From Inia geoffrensis (Eukaryota; Chordata; Mammalia; Artiodactyla; Iniidae): a stretch of 64,000 bases of DNA. Positions 11,481-21,747 of the stretch are shown here, one piece after another (the stretch's first letter is position 1; the number at the start of each line of letters is the position of its first letter). Made by a program: the position numbers and the translations under genes. The DNA lies in the NCBI GenBank assembly GCA_036417435.1, contig CM070902.1, positions 178,999,945-179,063,944 of the forward strand, given 5' to 3'. Below the pieces are notes generated by a model. The model was not told the DNA's origin. It searched no databases and saw only the letters and a list, made by a program, of their open reading frames with translations.

Positions 11481-12780
11481 TTAGGTTTGTTGCTATTTCA
11501 AACTATAAAAACTTTGTTGTATACGTTTCTTTCTGCACACTACGTTCATTTACAAATAAATCAGTCAATACTGTCATTTTCTCCAGCCCCCCAAATTATA
11601 TTCATTTCCTTTATTTTCTCTTTAGGTCTTGGGAGCAGGCTTAGGAGATGTGGGGATTGGTGGGAGAAGTGATTTCAGGATTTTTGTCTTCTAATGTTGA
11701 ATTTGGCAGAAATGAACAAATTCAGGACAACACCCAATTTAAGAATAAAATTCTTAAACTCTGGTGTGTGGGGGAGATTGAAAATGGTATCATTTTACCT
11801 TGCCTAGTTCAGATTCTCTAATCACTCAAACCTAAGAATAGGAAAGGGGAAGAGAAGCACGCCTGGTTACCCTAATGACCGAGAATTATGTCACGGATGG
11901 CTCAACACATGGGATCCAATCGCGCTTCCCAAGTCATGTTTATGGAATGGTCTTTTACCTTCTCATTGTTAGTGTTTCTGAAAACCTGAAAGAGGGAATT
12001 TCAATGTAGTAGTAGGCTTTGAAGACAGAAAGACATGTATCATATTTTCAACATCACCTGAGTAAAAATGTAGATTTAAAAATGTGTTTAGTGTGTATAG
12101 GCACTCTCCAACTTCCTCTCAATTTTTCCATAAACTAAAATGCTCTAAAGTCTTTTAAAAAGAAGTAAGGTTTTTGTAAACTGCTTTTGTCAAAGAGAAT
12201 TAGAATATTTATATTATGTAAAGATTACGTATCTCCTTTGTACTTTTTACCCATTTAGTGATTTTTGTATATTTATTTTGTAATTTTAGATGAAAGTTTA
12301 TTTTCATAAAATAATAGTACATTTTATTTTAAAGTTTAGATGAGATAAATGCGATTTGTAATTTTTGGTTGAAAATGTAGTTTACTATTTATTATTGGCG
12401 GGTTAGATGTCACACGAACCCAAATACTATATTTTTGGCAGCATGTACCCTATTCCACAGGTATTTCCTTCTTAACAGATGTAAAGCTGCTCTGCTTTCC
12501 TTTTTTGTTTCCATGAGGTGACTTCGGTTTGGATTTATTACGAATGTATGTCTTTCTTGAAAACATGCTAAGTATTTCTTAGGTGGGGACGTTTTAGCAA
12601 TCAGAATTTGAGAGCCATTGATTTAGGTATTGGAGTATTTAGGTATTGGAGTAGTTATAGTGCCCCCAAAATATTCAGCCATCGTGGCAAGAAAATATAT
12701 ACAAACATGTATACATTATTTAATACCAATCTTAAAATTCACTTGAGTTCAATAAAATCTACACTGTATTAATTTAAAAA
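11481..12780. other. Unassigned DNA
   Basis: No gene or named repeat recognised, apart from the small tandem duplication listed separately. Confidence 0.5.
12621..12652. repeat. Perfect 16-bp tandem duplication
   Basis: The unit atttaggtattggagt occurs twice head-to-tail with no mismatch, at 12621-12636 and 12637-12652. It is likely a recent slippage or repair event. Confidence 0.95.
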
Positions 12781-12796
12781 ATAATAACTAATTAAG

Positions 12797-12967
12797 GGGC
12801 TTCCCTGGTGGCGCAGTGGTTGACACGGGTTCGTGCCCCGGTCCGGGAGGATCCCACATGCCGCGGAACGGCTGGGCCCGTGAGCCATGGCCGCTGAGCC
12901 TGCGCGTCTGGAGCCTGTGCTCCGCAATGGGAGAGGCCACGACAGTGAGAGGCCCACGTACCGCAGG
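12797..12967 (+). mobile_element. CHR-1 SINE with tRNA-region deletion
   Basis: This matches the other CHR-1 copies except that about 24 nt between the A box and B box are missing. 'gtggttga' is followed directly by 'cacgggttcg', so the block 'gagtccgcctgcc...gcagggga' seen in the 21501 copy is absent. Both Pol III promoter boxes remain, closer together. The deletion edges share 'ga', suggesting microhomology-mediated loss. The tail is AAT-rich. Confidence 0.95.
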
Positions 12968-13001
12968 AAAAATAATAATAATAATTAATAATAATAATAA
13001 G
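12968..13001. repeat. (AAT)n repeat in SINE tail
   Basis: The poly-A tail of the preceding SINE has become an imperfect (AAT)n microsatellite. Confidence 0.85.
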
Positions 13002-14846
13002 TAAATATAACACTATTTGTGGCGAATATATCTTAGCCAAAATTTCACATCCATCATTTTTTATTTGTTCTTTTTAATAACTATTTTGATGAACAGAATA
13101 GATTTCCTATTTAAAAATTTTAGAATCCGAGGTACAAAAAGTATAAAAATAAACTTCAACCGTGGGGAGGCTACCAGAGAACATACATTTTATAATTCTA
13201 TGCAACAGATAAATAAATTTCTCTATATTTTGCAAATTTAATGTAATTTCTCTATAGTGTTTTGAAGGAAATGTACTTAAATACTCTGATGATCAACAAG
13301 AGTAACAGAGTACTATACATAATGTTCTGGGAGTATTATTTTTATCTATAAGCAAATAGTTGCAAGAGAAAGGGGAGGGAGTGGGATGTTTGGTGGGTGG
13401 GGTTATCATTCACACTGCACCTCCTGAGTTACAGGTTGTATAACCTCCCTTCACCTACACAAACATGTGCTGTTATCATATTTTAACTATTATTTAATTT
13501 GAAACACCCTAACTGGGGAAATTTAGAATGATTTGTCTTATGAAGGAGGTAGAATTTATATATTGAAGCAAGTTCAAAATTATAGTATGCCTAATTTTAT
13601 AACATAGAATTAAAACTATAATCAGGACTCATCAAGAAAACTTAAAATATACTACAGGCTAAATTTTTTTGGTCTGAATTATGAAAAAATTCTATCTGTT
13701 CTTTATTGTACTGTTTTTTTGACACAAAAACTTAATCTTACGTTTGTAACCATGGAGAAGCTTTAAGAGTATTTCTCAGAATACTTCTGGTTTTTTATTT
13801 ATACCATTTGATCCCATTTTAGAGGCTGAATGCTTTAATTGTCATCTCTTAGCAGTCAAGGGAATAAATTAAAGGAATTTTCGGTGAAAGAAGTGATAGT
13901 TTTTCCATGCTCTTGGATAGACATCAAAGGAAGAGAGCTCTATTTTATTCCCTGTGATTTTCTTTAGGTTTTTGAGGCCAGGAAGTATCATCAGAGAGCA
14001 AACATCCAGTTCAAAACGGAAAAACAAAACAAAACAAAACAAAAAACCGCAGTGTTTTGCTACTATAAAATGGCCTCAGAATTATCCTTGACAGAGGAGG
14101 AAAATTTTGAAAGGGGTATTATAAGATCTCTGCATAAAAAAACAGCTGTAAATGAAACAACAGGTTTTCGTTTTGCAGAGTTGTTTGAGGTTATAGAACA
14201 CAATGTTTGCAGACGAACCTATGGCAGAATGGCACTATTTTCCATAGCTGTCAATCAAACGGTTGCCCCAGGAGAAGCAGTGCGTCCCGGGTCTCGATGA
14301 CTAGGAGCTGAGCAACACAAGGGCCGGGAACTGCAGGTGGAGGGCAGGCTCTTCCTGGAAGCAGACACTTTGCTCACAATGGGGAGGAAACTGAGGGATC
14401 CTCGGCTTCACGCATCTGAGGCCACATCCAGGCACTCTCGTTGTTGCTACCCACAGGCAGTTGTGCTTGCTTTTAGCAACTTAAGGACATTCATCTGTTC
14501 AAGGATTGGGGTGGGATGATTGAAGGTAGTTCCTGACTCTTCCCCAAATGCTTCCTGCCCCTCCCGTCTCACTCAAACCAAAAACACACAACACACAATG
14601 ATGAAACAAGGCACAAAGTTCTTCAGAGGAGGTCAGGTAGACCTAAAAGTACCCACTGGTAACTGAAGATGTGGAGATGTGAATTGTGATTATGAACAGT
14701 CTCATGGGGTCATGTTCATCTGTACCGTTGCATTATTTTCACTTTAAATATAAATGCTATTGAGACAGGCTGGGACCTGGGACACTTTGCTGCCATGTTT
14801 GTACCTGGACATACGTCTCCTCCAGAAACAGATACAAAGAAACCGT
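13002..14846. other. Unassigned DNA, includes an (AAAAC)n run
   Basis: 14020-14046 is a short (AAAAC)n repeat. The 82-residue frame at 14052-14300 has a credible length but no protein family I recognise, and its flanks show no clear splice sites. The rest shows nothing. Confidence 0.4.
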
Positions 14847-15062
14847 GAGGGACTAAAAATAACTGCATGCATGAGCAGTTGGGGCAAATTATGGACAAGA
14901 AGATACAAAGAGAACAACAAAACAACTGCCACTTCTGAAGAGCCGGGAGCAAAAGCAGGGAACAGCACATGCCCCCTCCACTCAACACCACCTAAGGGGC
15001 GGGCAGAACACCTAAGCCGCCCCTCCGACCCCAGCCCTGGACACACCCCTGCCCTCACCCCT

Positions 15063-15068
15063 TATAAG
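15063..15068 (+). promoter_or_regulatory. LTR TATA box
   Basis: 'tataag' within the solo LTR, placed as expected upstream of the poly-A signal. Activity is unknown. Confidence 0.55.
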
Positions 15069-15153
15069 GAACCAGCTCATCCCCCCTCAGGGAGCGAGCC
15101 AGCAAGGGAACGTGTCCTTTGTTCTCCTTCCCTCATGGTGCAGCAGGGGCCCC

Positions 15154-15159
15154 AATAAA
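15154..15159 (+). promoter_or_regulatory. LTR polyadenylation signal
   Basis: Perfect AATAAA in 'ccccaataaacccttgcc', typical of retroviral R regions, followed by a T-rich stretch. Confidence 0.65.
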
Positions 15160-15231
15160 CCCTTGCCTGAATTTCTTCTCTGGCCTCTAGTCAATTTCTG
15201 TTGCTCAAGGAGGCCAAGAACCCTGGTTGGT

Positions 15232-15611
15232 ATCACTACTGAATCAATTTCTTCTACGATAAATGCCTCAATTAGAAGCAGTCCAGTTTCTGACCTCATG
15301 CAGGTAACCTATATATAAGTTAGAGACACTGTTAAGTGAGTTCTCTCCCACATGCTAAGGAATCCATGGCCTGCTCAGCAGTGACATTGAAGATATCCCA
15401 CAAGTGGCATGACACTGAAACGTCACAGTGCAATGCAGCCAACCGTGGTCGTGCCGGCCCCAAGCCACCTTGGGGGTCACCCCAGAGCTGTGCCATACCA
15501 GCTGGCGCATCAACCCTGGTGCCCTGGAAATATCTATGAGTTCCCAAAAATAATGAAGTGTGGAATGGATCTCAGGACTTAATGCAAAAAAACACCCTAT
15601 ATAGAAAAACT
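15232..15611. other. Probable 3' UTR remnant of the TBCA pseudogene
   Basis: This lies directly downstream of the TBCA pseudogene stop codon on the minus strand, so its right part is probably the retrocopied 3' UTR. No poly-T marking the end of the retrocopy is visible. The GC-rich left part (15420-15530) is not explained. Confidence 0.35.
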
Positions 15612-15883
15612 TCAGGCTTCTAACTTCACTGAATCCAGTACTAAACGTACCTCCTTATATTCCTCACCTTCTTCCAAGTCTGTTTCACTCTCTAATAACT
15701 GCAGAAGATCAGTATATGCAGCTTCCAACCTGCGCTGGCAACCTGGGATCATTACCCGGGACCCTTGCAGGATCTCTGCCTGCTTTTTAAAAGCATAATT
15801 TTCACATCTTCGACTTCCATTTTTTCAATCTTTTCTCCTTGTTGTTTGGCTTCTTTTTCATATACCATTTTTTCTTTGACAAA
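15612..15883 (-). pseudogene. TBCA: TBCA (tubulin cofactor A) processed pseudogene, 5'-truncated
   Basis: Reverse-strand reading gives recognisable TBCA pieces in order and without introns: VYEKEAKQQGEKIEKM near 15820-15870, then an IPGCQRRLEAAY-like stretch (15730s), a DLEEGEEYKE-like stretch and finally LVLDSVKLEA before a stop at 15612-15614. TBCA is a small (about 108-residue) chaperone that holds beta-tubulin during tubulin folding. The copy covers roughly codon 20 to the stop. At least one single-base deletion breaks the frame after the first block. It has no introns, a frameshift and no 5' start, which fits an L1-mediated retrocopy. Homology is lost abruptly at 15883. Confidence 0.9.
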
Positions 15884-16302
15884 TCACTGTTCAAAGTCAG
15901 CTCCCATCTTCTGATTCTGCACAATTACTTTCTTCAAAGTCCCTTGTGGCTTTTCACTCATTCCTACCAAAGCCATATTAGTCAAATAACCAAAGCAGAG
16001 AATGGATTACGTGGCTATCAATTTACAGAATTGATGTACCTCTGGGTAAACTTGAGACCCAGGAACCAAGACAGGAAGTAAAGTGGCAGAAGTCAGAGCT
16101 GCCAGTTAATAGATGGCCCTGCGAACATACAACCATGAAAGGATCTTGAGAAATCCTGCATCCTTGCATTGCTTGCTGGGGATCCAACGTCCTGGCTGGA
16201 GCCTTTCATTTGATAAACCTAAGTTGCCTTTTAGTACCTAAATCAACGGGGTGTAAACGTTTGCTTTCTGTAGAGGCACCAAAGCCTTGTCTTTGAAAGA
16301 CT
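15884..16302. other. Unassigned DNA
   Basis: Not TBCA. It may be an old repeat ('agatggccctgcgaacatac', 'aatcctgcatccttgcattg'), but I cannot name it. Confidence 0.4.
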
Positions 16303-16785
16303 TGTGGTAAATTTATACAATGGAATACCACTCAGCCATAAAAAAGAATGAAATGATGCCATTTGCAGCAACATGGATGGACCTAGAGACTGTCATACTA
16401 AGTGAAGTAAGTCAGAGAAAGACAAATATCATGTGATATCACTTATATGGTGAAACTTTTAAAAATGATATAAATGAACTTATACACAAAACAGAAAGAC
16501 TCACAGTTGTAGAAAACAAACTTATGTTACCAAAGGGGAAAGGGTGGGGAGGAAAAAATTAGGAGTTTGGGATTAACATATACACACTACTGTATATAAA
16601 ACAGATAACCAACAAGGACCTACTGTATAGCACAGGGAACTCTACTCAATATATTGTAATAACCTATAATGGAAAAGAATCTGAAAAAGAATAGATATAT
16701 ATCTATGTATAAATGAATCACTTTGCTGTACATCTGAAACTAATGCAACATCGTAAGTCAACAATACTTTAAAAAATTTTTAAAA
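16303..16785 (+). mobile_element. L1 3' end, 5'-truncated
   Basis: It begins in the ORF2 C-terminal codons ('atacaatggaataccactca', 'gcaacatggatggacctaga') and runs through the older cetartiodactyl-type 3' UTR ('aaacagataaccaacaagg', 'tactgtatagcacaggga') to an A/T-rich tail. It is of the same type as 8245-8608. The reading frame is broken. Confidence 0.88.
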
Positions 16786-16872
16786 GACTCACAAGATGGT
16801 GAATCTTCCAAATTAAAAAACTGATATTTGGAAAAATAAAACAAACAAAAAAACATGTATTTTCACCTTTTT

Positions 16873-17008
16873 TATGTCTCAGTTTCTTCACTTGTAAAAG
16901 AGATATAAGAATTCTACCATCTCAAGGGCTATATGAGGATTGATAATTTAAGGCAGTCAATACAATGCCTGACATCTAGTGAGCACTTAATAATAGTAGA
17001 TTATTATT
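16873..17008 (+). mobile_element. MIR SINE, 3' half
   Basis: 'tgtctcagtttcttcacttg', 'taaaagagatataagaattc', 'tatgaggattgataattta', 'caatgcctgacatctagtg' and 'agcacttaataatagta' match the conserved right half of MIR in order. Confidence 0.85.
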
Positions 17009-17635
17009 TAACCTTAATTTCATCATGATGCCATATCAACATAAATATCATCATTATCATCATCATTGTCATGAATATTCCCACAAACATATATTATATT
17101 TCAATAAGGGATCCCTGTAAAACTGTCTGCCAGAGTTTAAGACCATGATATTAGAGCTCACATTATAACAACAGAAAACAACATCTTTAAAATTTAATAT
17201 TATACTGTCCTGCTGTTAAAAAGGCCTCAGGTAATTTTTCCATCCCTTGCTCTGTATTCTTGCCAAGTGGCCAGATCTTCTCTTCATACCAGGAACTCCT
17301 GTACATTTGTTAAAAATTTTGAACTTTATTCCTTTTAGGCTCTTCATTTCTCACCTCATGAATTTTCTAATTATTTTCCTAAAAATAAATGCGTACATAC
17401 ATAAATACATAGAGTCATTTTCTCCCCAAAGATGAAGTGTCTTCCTTGCTCAACTGTATTGGTTTTACTCATTGTATAATGAGATGGTTTACCTAGTAAT
17501 ATTGTAGGGTTGCTCTGGGACAGCTCATGTCCTGAAAATATGGTACTTTCAGTGGGAAACAGTCTAACACAGGGGACATCGTTTGGTTGATTTCCCAAGT
17601 AATGGTCGCTTATCCCTACTTTTTTTCATAAAACG
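17009..17635. other. Unassigned DNA with imperfect ATC repeats
   Basis: 17045-17075 has a short imperfect (ATC)n run. Nothing else recognised. Confidence 0.5.
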
Positions 17636-17650
17636 AGTAGTAAGCTTTTT

Positions 17651-17853
17651 TTTTTTTTTTTGCAGTACGCGGGCCTCTCACTGCTGTGGCCTCTCCCGTT
17701 GCAGAGCACAGGCTCCGCACGCGCAGGCTCAGCGGCCATGGCTCACGGGCCCAGCCGCTCCGCGGAATGTGGGATCCTCCCGGACCTGTGCATGAACCTG
17801 TGTCCCCTGCATCGGCAGGCGGACTCTCAACCACTGCGCCACCAGGGAAGCCC
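17651..17853 (-). mobile_element. CHR-1 SINE
   Basis: Full-length reverse copy with a poly-T left end and 'ccaccagggaagccc' at the right. A 15-bp target-site duplication (agtagtaagcttttt) lies at 17636-17650 and 17854-17868. Confidence 0.97.
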
Positions 17854-18126
17854 AGTAGTAAGCTTTTTAAAACTGTTTGTGTCCATGAGTTTCCCAGCAA
17901 TGAAAATATTCATATTTAAATATTTAAAATAAGTTTATGATTATTAACATATGGAAAATTTGCAACATACAAGTTTGGGAACAACAAAAATTACAAATAT
18001 TTGGCAAAAAAAATTGCACTTAAATATGTTGTGATAGGATAGCTTTTACTAATTGCTTATCCATACATGAGGCTAAGCTAGGAGAAACTTAAGCTAACAA
18101 ATGTAGTCTGGGCCCCATTAGCCTGT

Positions 18127-18200
18127 GAATGATTAACTCACTTGCTTTGAGTGTGGTGCTAATAAGGGCCAGATCACAGGTTTGATCTCTTTGTTGGTTG
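18127..18200 (+). pseudogene. tRNA-Ile(AAT)-like relic, full length
   Basis: This stretch lines up without gaps with a tRNA-Ile(AAT) gene over about 74 nt. The D-arm region reads 'gattaactcacttgc', the anticodon loop 'ctaataa' (AAT at 18161-18163), and the T-arm 'acaggtttgatct' keeps the B-box core. Most differences are C-to-T or G-to-A, as in decayed CpG-rich DNA. The acceptor stem (gaatgat / gttggtt) pairs mainly by wobbles and the anticodon stem is damaged, so it is unlikely to make a working tRNA. It is distinct from the CHR SINEs, which have a different tRNA ancestor. Confidence 0.65.
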
Positions 18201-19934
18201 GTTAGGTTGGCTTTTTGCCATTGCTGTATCTTTCATGTCTCAAGTTCATGGTTAACTCTTACACATGTGTCTCTGGTCATAAGGAGAAACAAGACAAAGA
18301 GTGTAGATGTGCATCTGCAAACTCATCCACTCTACTGGAAAAACAAAACACGCACTCTTCTGGTGGGAGGTCAGTCATCCTCATCTGAAGATACCATGTC
18401 CACTTCTAAGAGAATTGTCATTGTTAAAAATGAACCAAACCCTCACTCGTAGTTGAGTAGTAGGGTGTAAACAGCACGTTTGCCTATGCGCCGTCATTTT
18501 CTATAGGCATTCAAAGACACTTAAACTTTATGGCTACTCATTTTTTTTTCACACAGGGCACTGAAAAGTAGAAGATGATTTGAACATACCTACATAAAAA
18601 AGGAATTTTCTTATTACAAATAAAGTAAAATAAGAAGATAGCTTCCAAAGGATTGAGGTAGAAATCCAGCTAACTCATATTAATGTGAAGATCAAGTATT
18701 TTATGGAAAAAGTTAATGTATAAATTGTCACTAAAGTTAAAAAATCACCTGTAATGACCAATCTATGATATTTGGCTAAAATATTAGTTACGACATCTCT
18801 CTCACTGTTCAAAGTATGTTTGCACGTGAAGCTTAGGCACGGTGACGCTTCAGTTTCAAACTTTCTTGAATTTTGTGGCAAAATGTCAACATTGTCCTCA
18901 GTCTTCCTTAAGGCAGAGCATTCTCTAAATACCAGTTTTGTTCATTTTTAACAATGAATCAATGAATGTGTAAGTGAACTTGAGCAGAAGAAATATTTCA
19001 AAGGTTGACAGCTAGTTCTCTTGAAATGTCTAACTCTGTCCAATGATTATTTGTCGCATATGCATGGGTCATTCTCCTAAAGTCTTATATTCTGGCATAT
19101 TTTGCCTGAACAAATTATGTGTCTTTAAGAACTAGGCTGTTTTTAATGATTTCTCTCTAAATGCAACTTTCAGCAAAAAATGAATATCTTACCCTAAAAC
19201 AATTGCTTAACTCAAAAAGAAAATGTAGTGGCAATATGATTTAATTATGATAAAGAGACTGTGGGTGTTATAAAAGATAAATACAGTGTATCGGTAGGAT
19301 CCAAGTTTCTAAGAATTGTTGTCTTCTGCATTTTTATGTTTCTTTTAACCATCAGGGGAGTTGTAGGGTGTACTGTGGCGTAATTTTTGTAGTGCAAATC
19401 ACCTGTACGCACAATTCTGGACATAAGACTTAAAAAAAAAGATTGACTGAAGTTATGAAAATTAAGGGGTTAATTCAACTATTTCCATGATTTTAACTTT
19501 CATTTTAAAAACCCATAAAGTTGCAGTAACAGGAGTAGGAATTAGGCAAGGCCCTAGCACATCACTTCTTAGGTACTCCAAAATGGGCAGCATCAAGTTT
19601 AATGAAAGATGATAAATATTTCACTTTTGAAATGAAGGCACTTTGACACACTTTTTGAGATCACACAATATTAATAAAGGAACTTGGTCTCTTCCATCTT
19701 TCATTTTGAGACTTTACAGTAGTTCCTGGGCATACTCCTTGGAAGAGTTTTGCTCTTTTCTTTCTTATTTTATTTTTTAAAAGCATGTTTAAAAAGTTAG
19801 GGCCCTAAACAAAACCATATTTGAGAGAAACATTGGATTAATTAATTATTTCTACCTTTCTTATATCTGAAACATGAAAGTTAATAAAGATCATGAGGCG
19901 ACTGATTTCCTCTAGGAAGCCTCATTCTATTTAT
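18201..19934. other. Unassigned DNA
   Basis: The first 300 bp after the tRNA relic are moderately complex, and the 84-residue frame at 18198-18452 has no family motif. It may have travelled with the tRNA relic. The rest shows nothing recognisable. Confidence 0.4.
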
Positions 19935-20223
19935 TTATTTTTTAACATCTTTATTGGAGTATAATTGCTTTACAATGGTGTGTTAGTTTCTGTTGTATAA
20001 CAAAGTGAATCAGCTATACATATACATATATCTCCATATCCCCTCCCTCTTGCGTCTCCCTCCCACCCTCCCTATCCCACCCCTTTAGGTGGTCACAAAG
20101 CACCGAGCTGATCTCCTTGTGCTATGCAGCTGCTTCCCACTAGCTACCTATTTTACATTTGGTAGTGTATATACGTCCATGTTACTCTCTCATTTTGTCC
20201 CAGCTTACCCTTCCCCCTCCCAG
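19935..20223 (-). mobile_element. Young-type L1 3' UTR, strongly 5'-truncated
   Basis: T-rich left end, then 'aacatctttattggagtata', 'caaagtgaatcagctataca', 'ccctcttgcgtctccctccc' and 'aaagcaccgagctgatctcc', stopping near 'ccctcccagtgtcc'. Only about 290 nt of 3' UTR was inserted. No clear target-site duplication was found. Confidence 0.9.
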
Positions 20224-20621
20224 TGTCCAGAATGGTCTCTTTGGACCTCATGTGTCCCCATCCTGTGTTCATTCTGTGTGTCCAATACATCAATTCCAGT
20301 CGAATAAGCCCTTCCACAGTAATGAACTCAAAAACAAAACTGCAAGCATAAGAAGAATTTGTAAACTCAGTTTGCAGTCCTCAAGGAAGTTGAGGATAAG
20401 CATGTAACCTGCAAAAATATTTGTGGATATTTAATATCCATCATCAGGGTCGTGTCATGTACCGCATGAAAAACCAAAGAAAAAATACTGTTGAAAAAAT
20501 GTCAGCTCTAACTTCAAAACTTAGGAGTTGTATTAATACCATGATGGAAGGTGAGACATCTGCATTCACATAACATCCTGTAAAGGTGATGTTTCACTTA
20601 AAACAATTGGCTGTTCTAAAC
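20224..20621. other. Unassigned DNA
   Basis: No gene or repeat recognised. Confidence 0.5.
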
Positions 20622-20630
20622 TCAGCTCAT

Positions 20631-20842
20631 TTTTTTTTTTCTTTTTTTTGCAGTACACGGGCCTCTCACTGCTGTGGCCTCTCCCGTTGCAGAGCACAGG
20701 CTCCGGACGCGCAGGCTCAGCGGCCATGGCTCACGGGCCCAGCCGCTCCGCGGCATGTGGGATCTTCCCAGACCGGGGCACGAACCAGTGTCCCCTGCAT
20801 CGGCAGGCGGACTCTCAACCATCTGCGCCACCAGGGAAGCCC
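20631..20842 (-). mobile_element. CHR-1 SINE
   Basis: Full-length reverse copy: T-run broken by one C, then 'gcagtacacgggcctctcac', ending 'ccaccagggaagccc'. The target-site duplication tcagctcat lies at 20622-20630 and 20843-20851, possibly one base longer. Confidence 0.96.
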
Positions 20843-20851
20843 TCAGCTCAT

Positions 20852-21486
20852 ATTTTATTCCAAGTTTTCTTTATGCATTTACAAACAGGGAAGGGATAGT
20901 TGGCTCCATTAACAGAAGAAGAATTTCAAAAATGTAAAAGATGCCAGTTTTATATTATTATCACATGATGCTTAAAATAGAAAAAAAAAACCCAGTTAAT
21001 TCCAATAATTGTTTGATGCTGTAATCCAATTTTTGAAATCAAAGCTTTGAAAATTTGAGTGGTATTTTGAGTTAGGGATTCAACATTGAATATTAAATGT
21101 CTATTTGCAGTGATAATAAGAACAGTAATTTCCTGGGAGCACAGCATCATGACACAGACATTATTGTGCTGAATTAAGAAAGCGTTGGAATAGAAATGTA
21201 TTTGGAATGGGTGGCGATGCACACATGACTCATAATTTTGACTATACCAACTGCAGTATGCTATCAATCTAAATATAAGCTAGTTGTTAACATTTACAAA
21301 CATTTTTCAATATACACAGCTATCATAGATACACTTCAAAATTTATGTGATGAAACTATTAATACATAAGTGCTTGTGCCATGGCAGTAAATCTCACCTC
21401 TCTTTGCTACTTATCATCAATGGGATTTTTGAAGTGTTTTTGCCTTTTAATTATTGAAAACAAAGCTTTCAAAAAGAAAGACATTA
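20852..21486. other. Unassigned AT-rich DNA
   Basis: The 105-residue minus frame at 20950-21267 shows no family motif. Nothing else seen. Confidence 0.45.
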
Positions 21487-21500
21487 AAATATATTCTACA

Positions 21501-21700
21501 GGGCTTCCCTGGTGGCGCAGTGGTTGAGAGTCCGCCTGCCGATGCAGGGGACATGGGTTCGTGCCCCGGTCCGGGAAGATCCCACATGCTGCGGAGCGGC
21601 TGGGCCCGTGAGCCATGGCCGCTGAGCCTGTGCGTGTGGAGCCTGTGCTCCGCAACGGGAGAGGCCACAACAGGGAGAGGCCCACGTACCGCAAAAAAAA

Positions 21701-21718
<18 letters not shown>
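21501..21718 (+). mobile_element. CHR-1 SINE
   Basis: Full-length copy starting 'gggcttccctgg' and ending 'cgtaccgc' plus about 26 A. The duplication atatattctaca lies at 21489-21500 and, after the TA run, at 21736-21747. The A and B boxes are intact. Confidence 0.97.
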
Positions 21719-21740
<22 letters not shown>

Positions 21741-21742
21741 TT
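21719..21742. repeat. (TA)n microsatellite at SINE tail
   Basis: A pure TA run of about 12 units lies between the poly-A tail and the 3' target-site copy. It probably grew from the TA-rich target site. Confidence 0.9.
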
Positions 21743-21747
21743 CTACA

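Larger units (their letters stand above)
14847..15231 (+). mobile_element. Solo LTR of an endogenous retrovirus
   Basis: The segment starts near 'tgagggactaaaaataac' and has LTR-like architecture. A GC-rich U3 is followed by a TATA motif (15063), then an AATAAA poly-A signal about 90 nt downstream (15154), then a T-rich U5 ending near 'ggttggtatca'. The short TATA-to-AATAAA distance suits a class I (gammaretrovirus-like) LTR. No gag, pol or env sequence is attached. I could not find a convincing short target-site duplication, so the ends are approximate. Confidence 0.6.

Noticed and set aside
14052..14300. 82-residue open frame with ordinary composition
   Set aside because: No family recognised, no splice or promoter context and no second exon nearby. 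Kept only as a note in the surrounding entry.
17045..17075. Short spaced ATC repeats resembling a direct-repeat array
   Set aside because: Imperfect trinucleotide microsatellite; CRISPR arrays are not expected in an animal genome.
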